Position numbers and translations under genes: made by a program
Shown here: positions 1 to 11,531 of the stretch, in pieces
Layout: every line of letters begins with the position of its first letter
How positions within the stretch are numbered: position 1 is the first letter of the stretch
Assembly (NCBI RefSeq): GCF_016906535.1
Contig: NC_057376.1
Coordinates: 1,302,001-1,366,000, forward strand
Source of the DNA: Rhizoctonia solani
Taxonomy: Eukaryota; Basidiomycota; Agaricomycetes; Cantharellales; Ceratobasidiaceae
Direction of reading: 5' to 3'
Length of the DNA: 64,000 bases
The notes under the pieces: model-generated
Databases searched by the model: none
The model's input: the letters and a program-made list of their open reading frames with translations, nothing else
Told to the model about the DNA's origin: nothing

Positions 1-504
1 GAGAAATAGGCGTTGGAATACTCCGTAGGGCCGAAGTAAGTGCTTCCGTATCAAATTTCTCTCCAACACTCCAGCCAACTGGTTCTAGGATGCTGTTGAA
101 GAAATCGAATTTATAGAACGATGGAAAGAACAAGTCGGGGACATGTTTACAGAGCATATAGATATCGCTCTGTTAGACGTAAGTTTTTGTACTGATTGAC
201 TTTCTATTTTGTTATATTGAACTTTGTTCAGGGTAACTACTTGTCAACGCCCCTCCCTCACACAAAATATGGGGAACCTTCAAGTACACTACTATATTAC
301 CCACGTTCAGCACTGCCAACCGATGCGGCCCAAAGGTTTCAAACATTGTTCCTAACTCGCCCGAAATGGAAGGCGGAAGATATCGCAATTTACCTTGAAG
401 ACATCGCAGTGGATAAGAAGGAACGGGATCGTCTGATGCTCAAGTACACCAGACAAATAACGGAGCCAGATGGTGTCTGGGTCACCGCAAGGGTACGGTA
501 CTAG
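1..504 (+). CDS. DCC1: Sister chromatid cohesion protein DCC1-like, C-terminal part (5' end outside window)
   Basis: Partial gene. Dcc1 joins Ctf8 and Ctf18 in an alternative RFC clamp loader used in sister-chromatid cohesion. Exons read as 1-35, 89-178 and 232-504, with GTAAGT donors and TTCTAG/TTCAG acceptors, all phase 0. The joined protein ends in FIERWKEQVGDMF, then GNYLST, then LFLTRPKWKAEDIAIYLEDI and a final VTARVRY before the TAG at 502-504. This order (a hydrophobic 'W..vG' helix, a G-x-Y-L turn, then an 'R-P-x-W-x-x-E-D-I-x-x-Y' winged-helix segment) is what I recall of the Dcc1 C-terminus. The N-terminal two thirds lie to the left of the window. The family call rests on memory of the motif, not on a search. 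Confidence 0.7.
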
Positions 505-757
505 CCTCGATATCGAGCTTCGTTTTTTTGTGCGGGCTTTCAGTTTGGAGATTATTTGTTGTCTAGTAATCATTGTTGGGTGCCCACATTAATGACACAC
601 TCGTTCAAGAGTCGCCGACAGTTCAGACCCTGTCTGTGTAGACAGCATTTTGTGTTTTACCCGGAAGTATATAACTATCAGTATTATTGCATTATCAGTC
701 CACCATCGATCGAAATGGCCTGGCCTAAATTATGTCACTCAGTTTCGGAATTATAAA
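505..757. other. Intergenic, convergent 3' ends
   Basis: Gap between the DCC1-like stop and the dehydrogenase stop on the other strand. A short open stretch at 556-756 has no family features and is probably chance. No RNA gene or repeat seen. Confidence 0.5.
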
Positions 758-1884
758 CTAACTACATAGTATCGGAGGCCCACCTGTAATGTTTCGAGCC
801 GCGGGGCTGACCAGGAAAGATACCAGCCCTGCGATTTCATCAGGAGAGCTGATGTTTCCTGTAGCGAGTCGGTCCACAATCTAGTTTAAACGTACATATG
901 ACAGGAATGTTGGCAGGGTAGTCAATGATCATCTTACCAGTTGTTGAGCTTGATTACCGCCAGTTATACCTCCCAGTACATCCTTGTTCCCTATTTGCTG
1001 TCAAATACGAACCCTTAGAGAGCACCAATTGAAGACTTACACATGTCAGTATCGGTTGGTCCAGGCGCATATGCATTCACAGTGATATTGTGCCGACCCC
1101 ATTCTAGCGCCGCCGTCTGCGTTAATGCACGTACCGCAAACTTACTAGAACAGTACGCCCCCTTGTTTGGAGAAGCAGTCTACCAGAGGCACTACAAGCC
1201 CCGATGATTCTCCCACCCCCTCGTGGAATCATAGCCTGGCAGCTGCTCGGTAACTATAGAGTAGACCCTTTACATTGACCGTATAAACTTGGTCAAAAAG
1301 CTCGTCCTCCACTGATATAAATCACTATGAAACAGATCTAGTCTGAATTAACTGATAGGGCTTACTTTCGAGCAGGGGTGCGACTCGATATATTCCTGCA
1401 TTGGCTACCATCTACATTCGATATCACAAACTATTAGGAGCCGATGAGATACATCACCAACTTACCACATCTATGCCACCTAGATCGTCTACTGCGGCTT
1501 GGACAAGCGCTTGAACCTGAGGCTCAGCAGTAACATCACATGGCCCATAGTAGAGTTTGGGCTCTGCTCCATGCGCCAACGTGTTTTTGTAAATCTCGGT
1601 GCATTCGTCTGCAACCTCCTTTAGGCGCCCTTGGTTGGATGCAATATCGCCAAGAGCAAGTGAGTAGCCTTCAGATGCGAGTTCTGGTAATCGTAGATAT
1701 TAATAACCGATAGCTGCTGGACAATAACCCAACTCACTATGTGCAATCGCCCGACCAATACCTGTGACGTCACCCGGTTTTTAACTCACAAGTGCCTCGT
1801 TTAAGGGTTGTGCGTACCTTGACCTGCTCCAGTGATTACGGCTACTGGAGAGCTTTTCTTTGAAGGGTCGACCAAACTTGACAT
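758..1884 (-). pseudogene. Short-chain dehydrogenase/reductase (SDR), frame broken at two points
   Basis: Classical SDR, NAD(P)-dependent oxidoreductase, substrate unknown; the style recalls diacetyl/butanediol dehydrogenase-like SDRs. Start ATG at 1884-1882 gives MSSLVDPSKKSSPVAVITGAGQ. After an intron the GIGRAIAH half of the TGxxxGIG cofactor motif follows. Further on come VANAG (NAG motif), VYTVNVKG, IIGACSASG (catalytic Ser strand), AYCSSK (YxxxK) and ITVNAYAPGPTDTD. The reading frame slips by one base near 1231-1236 (between AAAR and MIP) and again near 1165-1182 (between SASG and AYCSSK). The C-terminus reads NITGGPPILCS and stops at 758-760, shorter than usual. The parts are well conserved but not joinable without two added bases, so either decay or sequence error. 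Confidence 0.6.
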
Positions 1885-2580
1885 TGGGTATAGGATGATC
1901 GATGGAGAGGACCGAAGGGCTGAAGCTTCACTGATCAGATACTTCTAATCTTATAACGGACACCGATGCGTGAGAGAACTACCCGTGGCTGCTAGCACTG
2001 AAAACTACCTGCACTTTCTCCACTACGCGCAACTAATATCATTAGAGGTCCATATATCAATGACGCATGTACTACCTGTATGCCCCTCTTTCGTTTCGGC
2101 AGACCACGCGACGTTTGGATCCAGAAATGCTCTCTAAATAAGGGTGAAGTGCAGACCAAGTGGGCTGCTGCATTGGCCAACGAAATAACTCTTGCTCTGA
2201 TGGCTCGTACCGCAATTGATAACAGTTAGAATCGGTATCACTCAGTGATGTTTCAATCAACTGGTCACCCGGGGTGAGCGACATGTCCAATACTATAGTC
2301 ATGTTTCAAGATTGCTCTTACATAGCATGTGACTATATGTGCACTATTGATTTATAGCGACCGAACGATACTATCAATTGATTTTATAACAATAATAATA
2401 CCTAGCTTTCCGAGGGGCGTGCGCAGTAAATCCAAAAATAATTACTCGCATCACAAGGCACCAAATGGTCATGAGATCTTGCCAGGCAACAATTTGGGAA
2501 AGACTTGGTCTGGGCGTTCTCGTGATGCTATGTTTAGAAGCAACTTTCTTGGAAATTAGCCGTCTTGACCCAACTGCATC
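1885..2580. other. Intergenic between SDR and aquaporin genes
   Basis: Promoter-side gap of two divergent genes. On the minus strand 2302-2072 is an open frame of 76 codons starting with MTIVLDMSLTPGD, with fairly protein-like composition but no recognisable domain; it could be a small orphan gene or a remnant. The overlapping frames at 2374-2796 look like chance. No repeats seen. Confidence 0.3.
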
Positions 2581-2745
2581 ATGCGGGAACTCCATGTCCC
2601 GGATGCCGAGCAAAATTCTTTTGCCAGTGATTCCGTACAAAAAGTCGCTTAGCGAAGGGTGGCTTCCCCACAGCCGGCGAGTACTCTCCACGACCTCCCC
2701 CACAAACTGTCGTCCAACCCCGGGCGCGCCTCGGAAGTCAACAAC

Positions 2746-4659
2746 ATGGCCCACTATGAAGAACCCAGAGCATTTCATACTCGCCCGCACCGGCAACAGG
2801 GAGAATTAGAGATCGGTGTGACTCAGGCCGTTGGCCACATCCAGGTAGGAGAATGACGTGGGGCATATGTCAGGCTTGGACTGAAGGATTTACTGCATTT
2901 GTCGGGTATGGTTAACATAGCAAAAGGAATCTCTCCATGTCGTCGATATTGCTCCAGTTCCGAATTTTATGAAGACATGGGAACGCAAGGTTGGTCAGCT
3001 ATAAGTCATAAATGGCCTACCGGTCTCTAAAGTTATCTTCAGCGGCCAACATGGCTAATGGAAATGATTGCTGAGTGTTGGGGCGTCTTTTGTTACACCT
3101 ATGCTGGCGTAGGCGCAACTGCTGCACTGGTCATTACTACTTCCGCGCAAGAGGTGCGTATTCAGGATTTGCCCTGAACCCTAGTTTTATTAATTGACTT
3201 TTTTAATCAAGGAGAATCTTGGTGGTCTACTAAATGTAGCCGTCGCATACGGATTCGTAAGTTCACATTTATGAATAATGCCAAACTTACTAAGAATATA
3301 CATATGTACATGCAGGGTATTGCGTGTATGTATATTCACACAGGTCGTTTACAGCCATCTAATTGTCGCCAATTTCAGTTGCTATTATTACTGCTGCATC
3401 GACCTCCGGCGGACATTTCAACCCGTGTGTCACCATCGCGTTCTGTTTGTTCCGCGGGTTTCCACTTCGCAAGGTTCCTCGGTAAGCGCTTGTGACTCAG
3501 ATTTAATTGAATGCTACAATAGCGACTTACGCGCGCATGACCGCCCTAGTTACATCTTTGCTCAATGCTTGGGCGCTTTTATTGCAGGCATATGTGTGTG
3601 GGGCCAATATCATCGCGAATTAGGGGTAGGTTTGATCGAGTACCACCAGCATCCGCCGGATACTGATATGAGCCGTCGAATTTAGCTCATCACCAACGCA
3701 CTGAAGGCAGCTGGCAAGGAGGCCCAAATATTCTCTAGTTCCGGGTAAGCCTATACTCATATATCTAATTCCTATGGATACCTAGATTGCTTTCATCTTA
3801 GTCCTGCTGGTGTGGTCGCTATTTTCCCGGCTGCCGGAGCTTCGATGGGCCGTGTGTTTTTGAACGAATTTATTGTTGATTTTTTCGTAAGTACCAATAT
3901 AATTTGGCCTGATAACTTTGCTAAACTTCCGCTCCAGCTTGGGTGTGTTCCTTCGTAAATGGCTTCATATGCACTACTGACTCATTTGTGGCGACTCACA
4001 AAAAGGATTGTTATGTGCGTGTCATTATATGCGCTATACAACGTCAATTTACTAATCATTGAGTAGCTGGGCTTGCCTTGACCCGGCCAACCCGTTCGTA
4101 TCCGCTTCATCCGTTCCTTTTGCCATTGGCATGGCCTGTAAGTTTATTCAAACGACTTCGCATATAGTCTTGGAGCAAACGCCTATTAAATTACTATTAG
4201 ACACTGCAATGATTATTGGATTCGTCCCTGGAACCATCGCAACCAATGCCGCACGCGACTTTGGAGCCCGCTGCGCAGCTGCTGCCATCTGGGGAAGGGA
4301 CGCATTCCCATCTCCCTATTCAGCCATTTCAGCTCTGACAAACATTCCGGCGATGCTCTGCTCCGTGATGTTCTATGAGGTGCGCGATAAATGTCACATA
4401 TAATCTGGCAATAACTTAATACCCGCCTATGGCCTAGTTCTTTTTGTCCGACTCTAGCCGCGTTGTTGTCAGCCACGCGGAGACACTTCATCAGAATGCT
4501 CAAGCTCATGCTCATCACCGTCGCCTGACCAATGAGATGATAGGGGAATCTCCAATGGCGATCAAGCGGGAGCTTGGACGTGCCATGACAGGACATCAGA
4601 TGACTGACTCGAGCAGCGGCGGATCCAAGGTCGAGGTTGATCACAGGGAAAAGGTGTAA
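2746..4659 (+). CDS. Aquaporin-like major intrinsic protein (MIP family), divergent pore motifs
   Basis: Multi-exon membrane channel for water or small neutral solutes. Exons 2746-2844, 2921-2989 and 3043 onward join in phase 0. They give a soluble N-terminus, then RPTWLMEMIAECWG, FCYTYAGVGATAALV, then YGF joined to GIAFAIITAASTSGGHFNP. The first pore box is NPC, not NPA. After YIFAQCLGAFIAG and GQYHREL come VFLNEFIVDFFLGC, WASLDPANPFVSASS (a helix before the second box) and a second box NAA in TNAARDFGAR, with the usual Arg after it. The tail is hydrophilic and ends in VEVDHREKV. One 53-nt intron (donor GTATGT, after GGTATTGCGT) is needed for the first box. The start is uncertain: an in-frame extension upstream of 2746 and a possible extra exon starting at 2581 (MRELHVPDAEQ) also fit. 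Confidence 0.75.
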
Positions 4660-5761
4660 AGACAGGTATTGCCAGCTTAAGTATCAGGCAGCATATAGCA
4701 TAGTTTATATTTTGACTTTTCGGGTGCTCGTATCGAAACAAAAGGATGAAATGTAACAATAACACTTGTCATGAATTCAATGCATATCATATCGTTGTAT
4801 GCAATCTACATCACGTCTTAAATGGAAGCATGGCAATGACGATCTCTGGGACAACCAACTGACCCCTTTCAATACGACCCCTGGTGTCTATGACGTATAT
4901 CAACTTCTTTTGCCTGTAATTTCTGACGATTATACTCTCACATGTACGCTCGATGTATCTTACTCTGCGATCGACAAGAAAGATTTTAATTACTCTATGC
5001 AGACATAATCGGCGCCATTACCCTACGTTTACTCGTACTGTATGCATGCACGTGCATGGGTGATGGATAATTATTTGGAGATACATGTACTTTTAATTTA
5101 TAATCCCAAGTACAATGGTACGGCTTCGTTCAGAGCGCAGTGGTTTGTTCAGCTACTAATTAATAAGAAAGAAAAAATAAAACCAAAAAAAAGCTGGATG
5201 ATGGATACTGGCAACCGGTATTTATGTTCTGTTTAGAGTCGATCATCACTGCGCTCTTAATGACATCAGTGTAACCACTGCGCCGGCCCATTGCTGCGTT
5301 ACAGTCGCCTGTTGTCAGTAAGCGACACAACCATGGTACGATTCATCTTCGCCGTTCGGGTGTTCGCCATTCGATTATGCGTATGTTTGTGTGTAATTTT
5401 CGAGGCAACTGGGTTCAGGATACAGAAATGATACATAAAGGTCACGATATTTGAATCAAGTAACCTTGAAATTTCACCACTCTGGGTTGAGCTACGCAAA
5501 ATGTGCGCAAAGAGGTTCTATAGGCCGTGCTTGGCAGCTGCCCAAAACAATGCTTGGTCGCTCATGCCCACAGTACAGAGAAGTGCGGCTGAATGCGATC
5601 CAGTGGAAATTGGATTCCCAGTAGTAGGACCCTGAATACTTTCCAGCCAGGACCAATGGTGTGTGCCTGGCCATCTTCCACTATTCTACCACGACCGTGC
5701 TGCTGGTCTTGTTCGCCTTTTAATATCAAGGCAACATCCTGGAGCGAATACTTCCTCCATC
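4660..5761. other. Long intergenic region, no gene recognised
   Basis: AT-rich sequence after the aquaporin stop. Open frames at 4799-5008 and 5042-5236 are short and low in complexity of motifs; none resembles a known family. No RNA gene or repeat array seen. The last part presumably carries the promoter of the downstream membrane-protein gene. Confidence 0.4.
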
Positions 5762-6992
5762 ATGTCTTCTGTAGAGACAATCATTACTACTCCAACCACC
5801 ACCCGTGGATTGGCCGGTATCCCTCAATCCACCGATGTAGCGGTCTTCCTACCACGATTGCGCCCACCAGCAATGTACCTAGTCCTTCAAACGGGTGGAA
5901 TAACGGGAACGGAGGAGGAGGAGGAGGTGGTGGTGGCGGTGGAGGGTAAGATCATCTTTAATGCCTTGGTCATTCAGTTCTTACAGAGTCGGTTCGCAGA
6001 GTGAATAGTACTTTGTATTTGTTCACATTCCTCACAACATTGCTGCTCTTGCTCGCAGTGTCCTGCGGCATCGTTATTAGATCTTTCATTCTGCGACGGT
6101 GTGTATCCACTACAGGCTTGGGTGGCTATGTGCTGATTCAACTTCCAACAGACGTTTCCATCGCCGAGTGGAGGAGGCCATTGCTGCGGGTGTGCTATTG
6201 CCCGGCCAAGGAAATGTTGGCATGGGTCCCGGTGGGACTATTGGTGCATTCCGGCGACCCATTGGGGAAAAGCCAAAGATGTGGGAGGTGTGGATCGACC
6301 CATCGATCGGCAGTAACAAAGACCCATTAGCATCGGGCGAGTGGTCGAAGATTCAAGTGGGTTCTTTTTTTTGACCTCTCAATACTGAGATGACTGATCT
6401 CCTGGTGCAGCCCGTCGCGGCGACTCAGGTATCTAAGATTTCCCAAAGGGCGGCAGCTGCGCCACCCAAGATCGAACCTATACAGCAGGAAGCGGCAGTC
6501 CAAACATCATTGGTTGAACGACTGGGTCTTGATTCTGTCTTCCGTCGCAATCAGCGCCAGACAAGAGCTGCTCCAAGCATCAACCCAACACCAGCCTCTC
6601 CAGATGTTCCTTTGCCTACACTCGGATATAATGCTTATGCACCTAATGAAGGAACCCGGGGCCATATAGATGGAGATTCTTCTAATGGGAATAGTTCTGT
6701 TCAAATTGCTGTGTTCATAGCGATGCCTGACCCGTCTCGACCGAGATATATTCCAGGTACTTCAACTTCTCCCATAGACGAAAATGGCGTAAAGGGTATG
6801 TAATCGTATTTCAACTTTGCGGCTAAATTAACGTATCTTCTAGGTAAACAACGAAGTCTTGAGTTACCATCCACCTCAACTGACGAGCACGAGATCCCTG
6901 AGATTTGTCTTGGAATGTCCCAAGCCCAGGTTGCACGCGATACGAATAACACATCGAATCAAGGCCAGGCTCCCGTTACACCAAAGTCTTGA
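5762..6992 (+). CDS. Single-pass membrane protein with Thr-rich and Gly-rich ectodomain and cytoplasmic tail
   Basis: Function unknown. From ATG 5762 the protein starts MSSVETIITTPTTTRGL, then a Pro/Ser/Thr stretch and a run of about a dozen Gly (5911-5946). After an intron (GTAAGATC..TTCGCAG) comes NSTLYLFTFLTTLLLLLAVSC, one clear membrane helix followed by a basic RSFILRRR stop-transfer. A 53-nt intron joins to FHRRVEEAIAAGVLLPGQ. Later exons give GTIGAFRRPIGEKPKMWEVW, PVAATQVSKISQRAA and a C-terminal VQIAVFIAMPDPSRPRYIPG, ending TPKS at 6990-6992. I recall membrane proteins with a similar '(V)xIAMPxP' tail in other Agaricomycetes. The N-terminal Thr-rich frame and the Gly-rich frame differ by one base near 5840-5850, so an indel or an unseen splice is present. 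Confidence 0.6.
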
Positions 6993-7274
6993 TGTATTTG
7001 ACCATTTTTTTTTTAAATATTTTGCTCGTCATAGGTATCTATTTGTAGTTGTCGCTTTTTGGTTGTGCTTTTACTACACGTTTGTACCTTCTATCCCCCG
7101 GGTGATGTATTTCCATTTACACGACAATTTTATCTTGTACTACCCACGTTTTAACTTCACCCTGGTTATTCCTGCTCTCATAACCACTTGGACCAAAAAT
7201 AAATTGACATTCATACCATGTGCAGTGTTACATTCACCAGAAATATCAACTCATAAGAGTTGAATATAATAAAT
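6993..7274. other. Convergent 3' region
   Basis: AT-rich gap between the stop of the membrane-protein gene (plus strand) and the stop of the Rieske/AIF gene (minus strand). Presumably 3' UTRs. Nothing else seen. Confidence 0.4.
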
Positions 7275-9605
7275 TTATGCGAGTTTATTGGATCCCGCGG
7301 AGCTCGAAATATCAACCGAGAGTGGGTCCTACAAGAACGATTAACGTGCAAGTCAATACCAAGACACTAATTCATACCTTTCCAGCTCGGATTTCACTCG
7401 CAGAGGGCATGAGTTCCAAACGCATGAGCTCAGAGCACTTGCTAACAATTGGGTCATTTTGCATACTAGAACCACCTAGCTCAGCTTAAACCGTGTATCT
7501 CCCTCGAGCTTTAACATACCTTGAGACAGCAGTTACTTTGTCGCCTTTGACATAGTATGCGACGAACTGAGAGCGTAGGCAATCAGTTCACTGCCTGTGT
7601 TGCTCTCAACGAACACTCACCTTCATTTCATCAGGGTTGCCTTTAATAATGACATCCTCGTGGCCGGCTCCGATGCCACAATAGCGAAGCTGTTGGCCCT
7701 CTACGACTACAGGTAAATCGCTTGTTATAGTACAGACATGGGTTACTTACGTGCACTCCAAAAGATAGGGACTTTCTTGAAAGGTTGAGGAGACCCAGCA
7801 ATCGTCTTCCCTACGGCTCGACCATGGTTATTAGCAACCTAGAACCAGCATCCTATCAACTGTCCGTTCAAGCCGGCGACACATCTAAACCCACATTCCA
7901 GTGCTCGATTCTCGACAAATCCCCAGTCGGAGCCTGTGATAATGAGCAATGTCTCCAATCGCATATACTCCTGCATCTTCGAATCCCTTGACACGCAAAT
8001 ATTCGTCGACAGCGATGCCGCCATCCTTTTCGAGTGTAAATGGACTGGATTTGAGGAATTCGGTAGCAGGTGCGACGCCAATGCCCATAATTACTGCATC
8101 AGCCTCCAGGGTCTTATCCGAACCAGAAGAATCGGTGATTGTGACAGAGGAAACGTTTGTATTGCCCGAGAGTTTCTTGACCTTGGCTTGCATATGGAAA
8201 TTCACGCCCTGACTCTTGTGATACTATTCAAACGCAATAATTCTAGTTAAAGTTCTCTCGGTAGTGCAAGACAACATACCTTCATAAGTCCAGCTCCGAC
8301 CTCTTTCCCTAGTATATTTTCGAAGGGAACCTCCTCCATTCCAATGACATCCAAGCTCGCCAGTTTACGTTTCGAGGCGACCACGACGAGCTCCATACTG
8401 ATGAATGAAGAGCCTACGAACACGATCTTCTTTCCCTCCTTGAGCACTTCGTCGATTTGTTTGGCATCGCCAATCTGACGGAGTGTAAAGACGTTTCCGA
8501 GGTCCGCGCCTTCGACTGGCAGTTTGCGAGGTGCAGAACCAGGTGCAAGGACAACGTTTGTGTATTGGATTGACTCGCCGTTGGAGAGTGTAACGGTTTT
8601 AGCGGTAGGATCGAGATTAGTTACAACCTTGTTTCACCAGTGTTACAGAGGGGAGCAGGTACGAGAGGAAAGCAGAATTACTCACAGTACCGGACCGGAA
8701 GTCGACACCATAGCGTTCTTTCAGGACCTCTGGCTTACGGAATTCAATCTTAGATGGGTCGGTAATCAAGGCTTTGCTGAGCTTGGTTCTTTAAATATTC
8801 GTTAGTCATGTGCTAAGATATTCCAGCGTAAATGCGCGCATACCTATCGATAGGAGCGTAGTCTTCTTTGGAAATCAAAGTAATCGATCCCTGGTATCCA
8901 TTCTGCCCGTATGAACGGTCAAACCTGCGTTCCGATGCTAGCAAAAGAAGTAGCAGTACTGTACCTCACGTAAACTCTCGACAGTAAAAAGTCCTCCACT
9001 TCCTCCTCCAACGATAACCACACCTGGTTCGTTGAAATTTGCGCTAACACTGGCCAGTTTGGGGGCGCGAGACTTCCCTTCTTTGGTGGTGTGCTCGGGA
9101 TTGGCAGTAACGACTATTTTACCGTCTTTAATTTCGGCTTTGAATGAATGTAGAGCATCGGGAGCTGGGGCATCCTCGATGTCTCCCGAGCAAACCTGGA
9201 AGCATGCGCCATGCCAAGGGCTATTGTATCACCTTATAGTCAGTCCTTTAACATTCCAGTCAAACACATGTTTGCTAGTACGCACCAAACCACTCGCCCA
9301 TCCTTGGTCAAAACACCCTTGGCTAACGGTGCCTACCAGCAGTCTATCAGTACCGGATTGGAGCATGCATTTGAACAATGGCATCTTACTCCGTAATGCG
9401 TACAAAACGCGCTAGTCGCATGGATCTTGTCTCCGATCTTGGACAAGAGAACATGGCCGTTCTCAAACTCAACTTGTTTGAGCTGCCCGTCTGCGAGCTC
9501 TGAAGCATCGATCACAGGGATTGATTTAGTCGACATTCTGAGAAAGTGTGAGGATGAGCTTAGCGCAAGGCGACGATTAAGGCGTGACGACAGGCGTAGT
9601 AACAT
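7275..9605 (-). CDS. Rieske [2Fe-2S] domain plus FAD/NAD(P)-dependent oxidoreductase (AIFM3-like)
   Basis: Two-domain flavoprotein. The N-terminal exon reads MLLRLSSRLNRRLALSSSS (possible mitochondrial presequence), then MSTKSIPVIDASELADG and the Rieske fold: FCTHYG supplies the first Cys-x-His pair and, after an intron, CPWHGACFQVCSGD the second. The remainder is a pyridine-nucleotide-disulfide oxidoreductase with an ADAVIMGIGVAPATEFL segment and the FAD-binding GVYAIGDIAHY. The C-terminus has FVAYYVKGDKVTAV, DPIVSKCSELMRLELMPSASEI and a last exon ending SSSAGSNKLA, stop at 7277-7275. The domain order matches apoptosis-inducing factor 3-type proteins and related ferredoxin reductases. Start alternatives are 9653 (longer) and 9536 (cytosolic form). 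Many introns. Confidence 0.85.
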
Positions 9606-9653
9606 GCGAATTGAGGAAGATGGATAGATCGTGCTTACTTTATAGCCATACAT

Positions 9654-10056
9654 TGCTAGATCGTAATTCCTATGACTTCATCGCCGGCCAATGACGAATC
9701 TACGAATTGCCCTTCGATCGACGGGCCAATCGCACAGATCGTGTTATAGAACTGTAAGATTGATTATTCATTCCAGTTCGATGCTGATATGACCCCTTTA
9801 CGCTCCCGGCGCTAATCCAACGTGCTCACTGTCAGTAACAGTTGAGGACCGTAGTGCCAGTCGCACTACTGTTGGGCAAGCAAGTCATTTTATGCAAAAG
9901 GGTGGAAGGGGCGTATATTCGTATAAATAATTGAACGGCATATCTAAATATATGGAAATTCCGACGACAGCCTTAAACACTTATGCATATGTGTAGCCAA
10001 ATAATCAAACCAGTCGGACGGGTCATCGATTTGACGGCCACAACCACCAGTCAGTC
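9654..10056. other. Intergenic
   Basis: Upstream of the Rieske/AIF gene and downstream of the LETM1 gene, both on the minus strand. AT-rich, holding a promoter region by position; no motif I can defend. Confidence 0.35.
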
Positions 10057-11531
10057 TCAATCTACGGGAGTCGGCTTCACATCTCTCTTCGACTCCAATA
10101 GGTCTTTAAGCAGGAATTGTAACGAGCGGGGTTTCCATTCGGCCTTATCTTCACCAAGAGCTTGTAATCTCTTATCGAGTGTGCTGCGGAGGTCAGGTTC
10201 GTCTGCAGAGGCCAGGCTGTAACCAATATGGCATTGGAAGCCAAGTTAAATTGTTAGTAAATATCACCGCATTCAGCTTTGTAGAATAACACTTACAATC
10301 CACGTTCGGACATTACGACTTTCAAATTCCTGAGATCTAAGTGAGAACCCATTGTCTCCTCTAGCGCCAGCAGGCAGTCGTCGTTCATCAAGTACTCTAG
10401 GTGCTTTTCAAGGCGCCGACGCTGTAGAGCCACTGGTCCGCGCGTTGAGAGCCCAAATACCCTAACGCATATGGTCAGTTTTGGCTCGGATAACGGAGAT
10501 GTTTGGGCGTACTTGACCATAGCGGTCACGAGATCCTCTGGCATTTCCTTCACACCCCCTTCGGCAAGATCTTGTAATGATTCGACAGAGAGGAGTATTG
10601 AACGGGCTTCGGAGCGAGCATTAAATTGCGCGTCGTCTCGCTTCCATAGTATGCGTGCTCGCTGGTTGGGTAGTATGCAGGTGGAGGGAAGAAGGAATGG
10701 TGCATAGAGGACGACGAGTGGGAGAGCTTCCTCAAGGATTAGGAGAATCAATAGAAATGGGATTAGCCTAGATATAGATCAGATGGAAATGCGGTTGGAA
10801 ATTTTTGAGGGCTCAACTTACTTGACCATGTCCTCCTTGTATGTCTTGACAAAGTGCGTCTCTTCCCAAGTCATTTGTCCCCCACGAGCTTTGAGATCTT
10901 TGACAATTTGGCGGTGGACCAGAAGTTGCTTCAACCCCCGCACATAAAATTTAAATAATTCTTTGACCTTGAACGAAGCAGGTCAGTCTAAACTTCAATA
11001 CGGTAACATGATGATGCTTACTTGGTGCCAAAGTTTGCCCATCTTGCTCGCATCTGGGGGCGGGGGAGCCAATGCACCCTGCTCAGCAGCCTTAACCACG
11101 TCGGCTATAGCAATCTTAATTTTCGAAGGGGGCTTCTCCGACTCTGAAGGCTCGTTTGCCTTGCTGGCTTCGGCCCTTGGTTGGGCAGCTGTTGGTTGAG
11201 GTGTCGGCGCCGTCGGTTTGTCATGCTGTGCGCTCGCTGACTGAGCACCTGCGACCGCAGTAGGCCTCGGACCAGGTTTGAGTTCGATTTTCTGCTTTCT
11301 TGGAATAGAAGTTGGGAACACAGGCTCATGTTGTGTGGCGGGAGTCTTGGTCGACGGTGATGGCAAGGATGAGTGGCATCTTTGGGCGGAATATAATGTG
11401 ATAACTCTGACTCGCAACGATCTATTATTGCTATGCGCTATAGTTAACATTGCAGATATAGTTGGCGCATACCAGGGGTGAATTTGCACACACCTAAATG
11501 CCAGAGATCTTTGCGTACCGACTCGGAGCAT
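10057..11531 (-). CDS. LETM1-domain mitochondrial inner-membrane protein
   Basis: LETM1/Mdm38-family proteins sit in the inner mitochondrial membrane and act in cation/proton exchange and in coupling ribosomes to the membrane. Start at 11531 gives MLRVGTQRSLAFR, a basic presequence, then an intron and a Pro/Ala/Lys-rich linker. The core reads SKIKIAIADVVKAAEQG, MGKLWHQV, ELFKFYVRGLKQL, then LVKLIPFL-type and ALPLVVLYAPFLLPSTCILPN, which is the conserved LETM1 membrane segment. After it comes a helical ribosome-binding-like region (LRSTLDKRLQALGEDKAEW) ending DVKPTPVD, stop at 10059-10057. It is shorter than Mdm38, nearer to LETMD1-like fungal proteins. Confidence 0.75.

Noticed and set aside
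3327..3380. A 35-nt intron in the aquaporin gene
   Set aside because: Using the canonical GTATGT donor a few bases upstream gives a 53-nt intron and restores a standard aquaporin helix.
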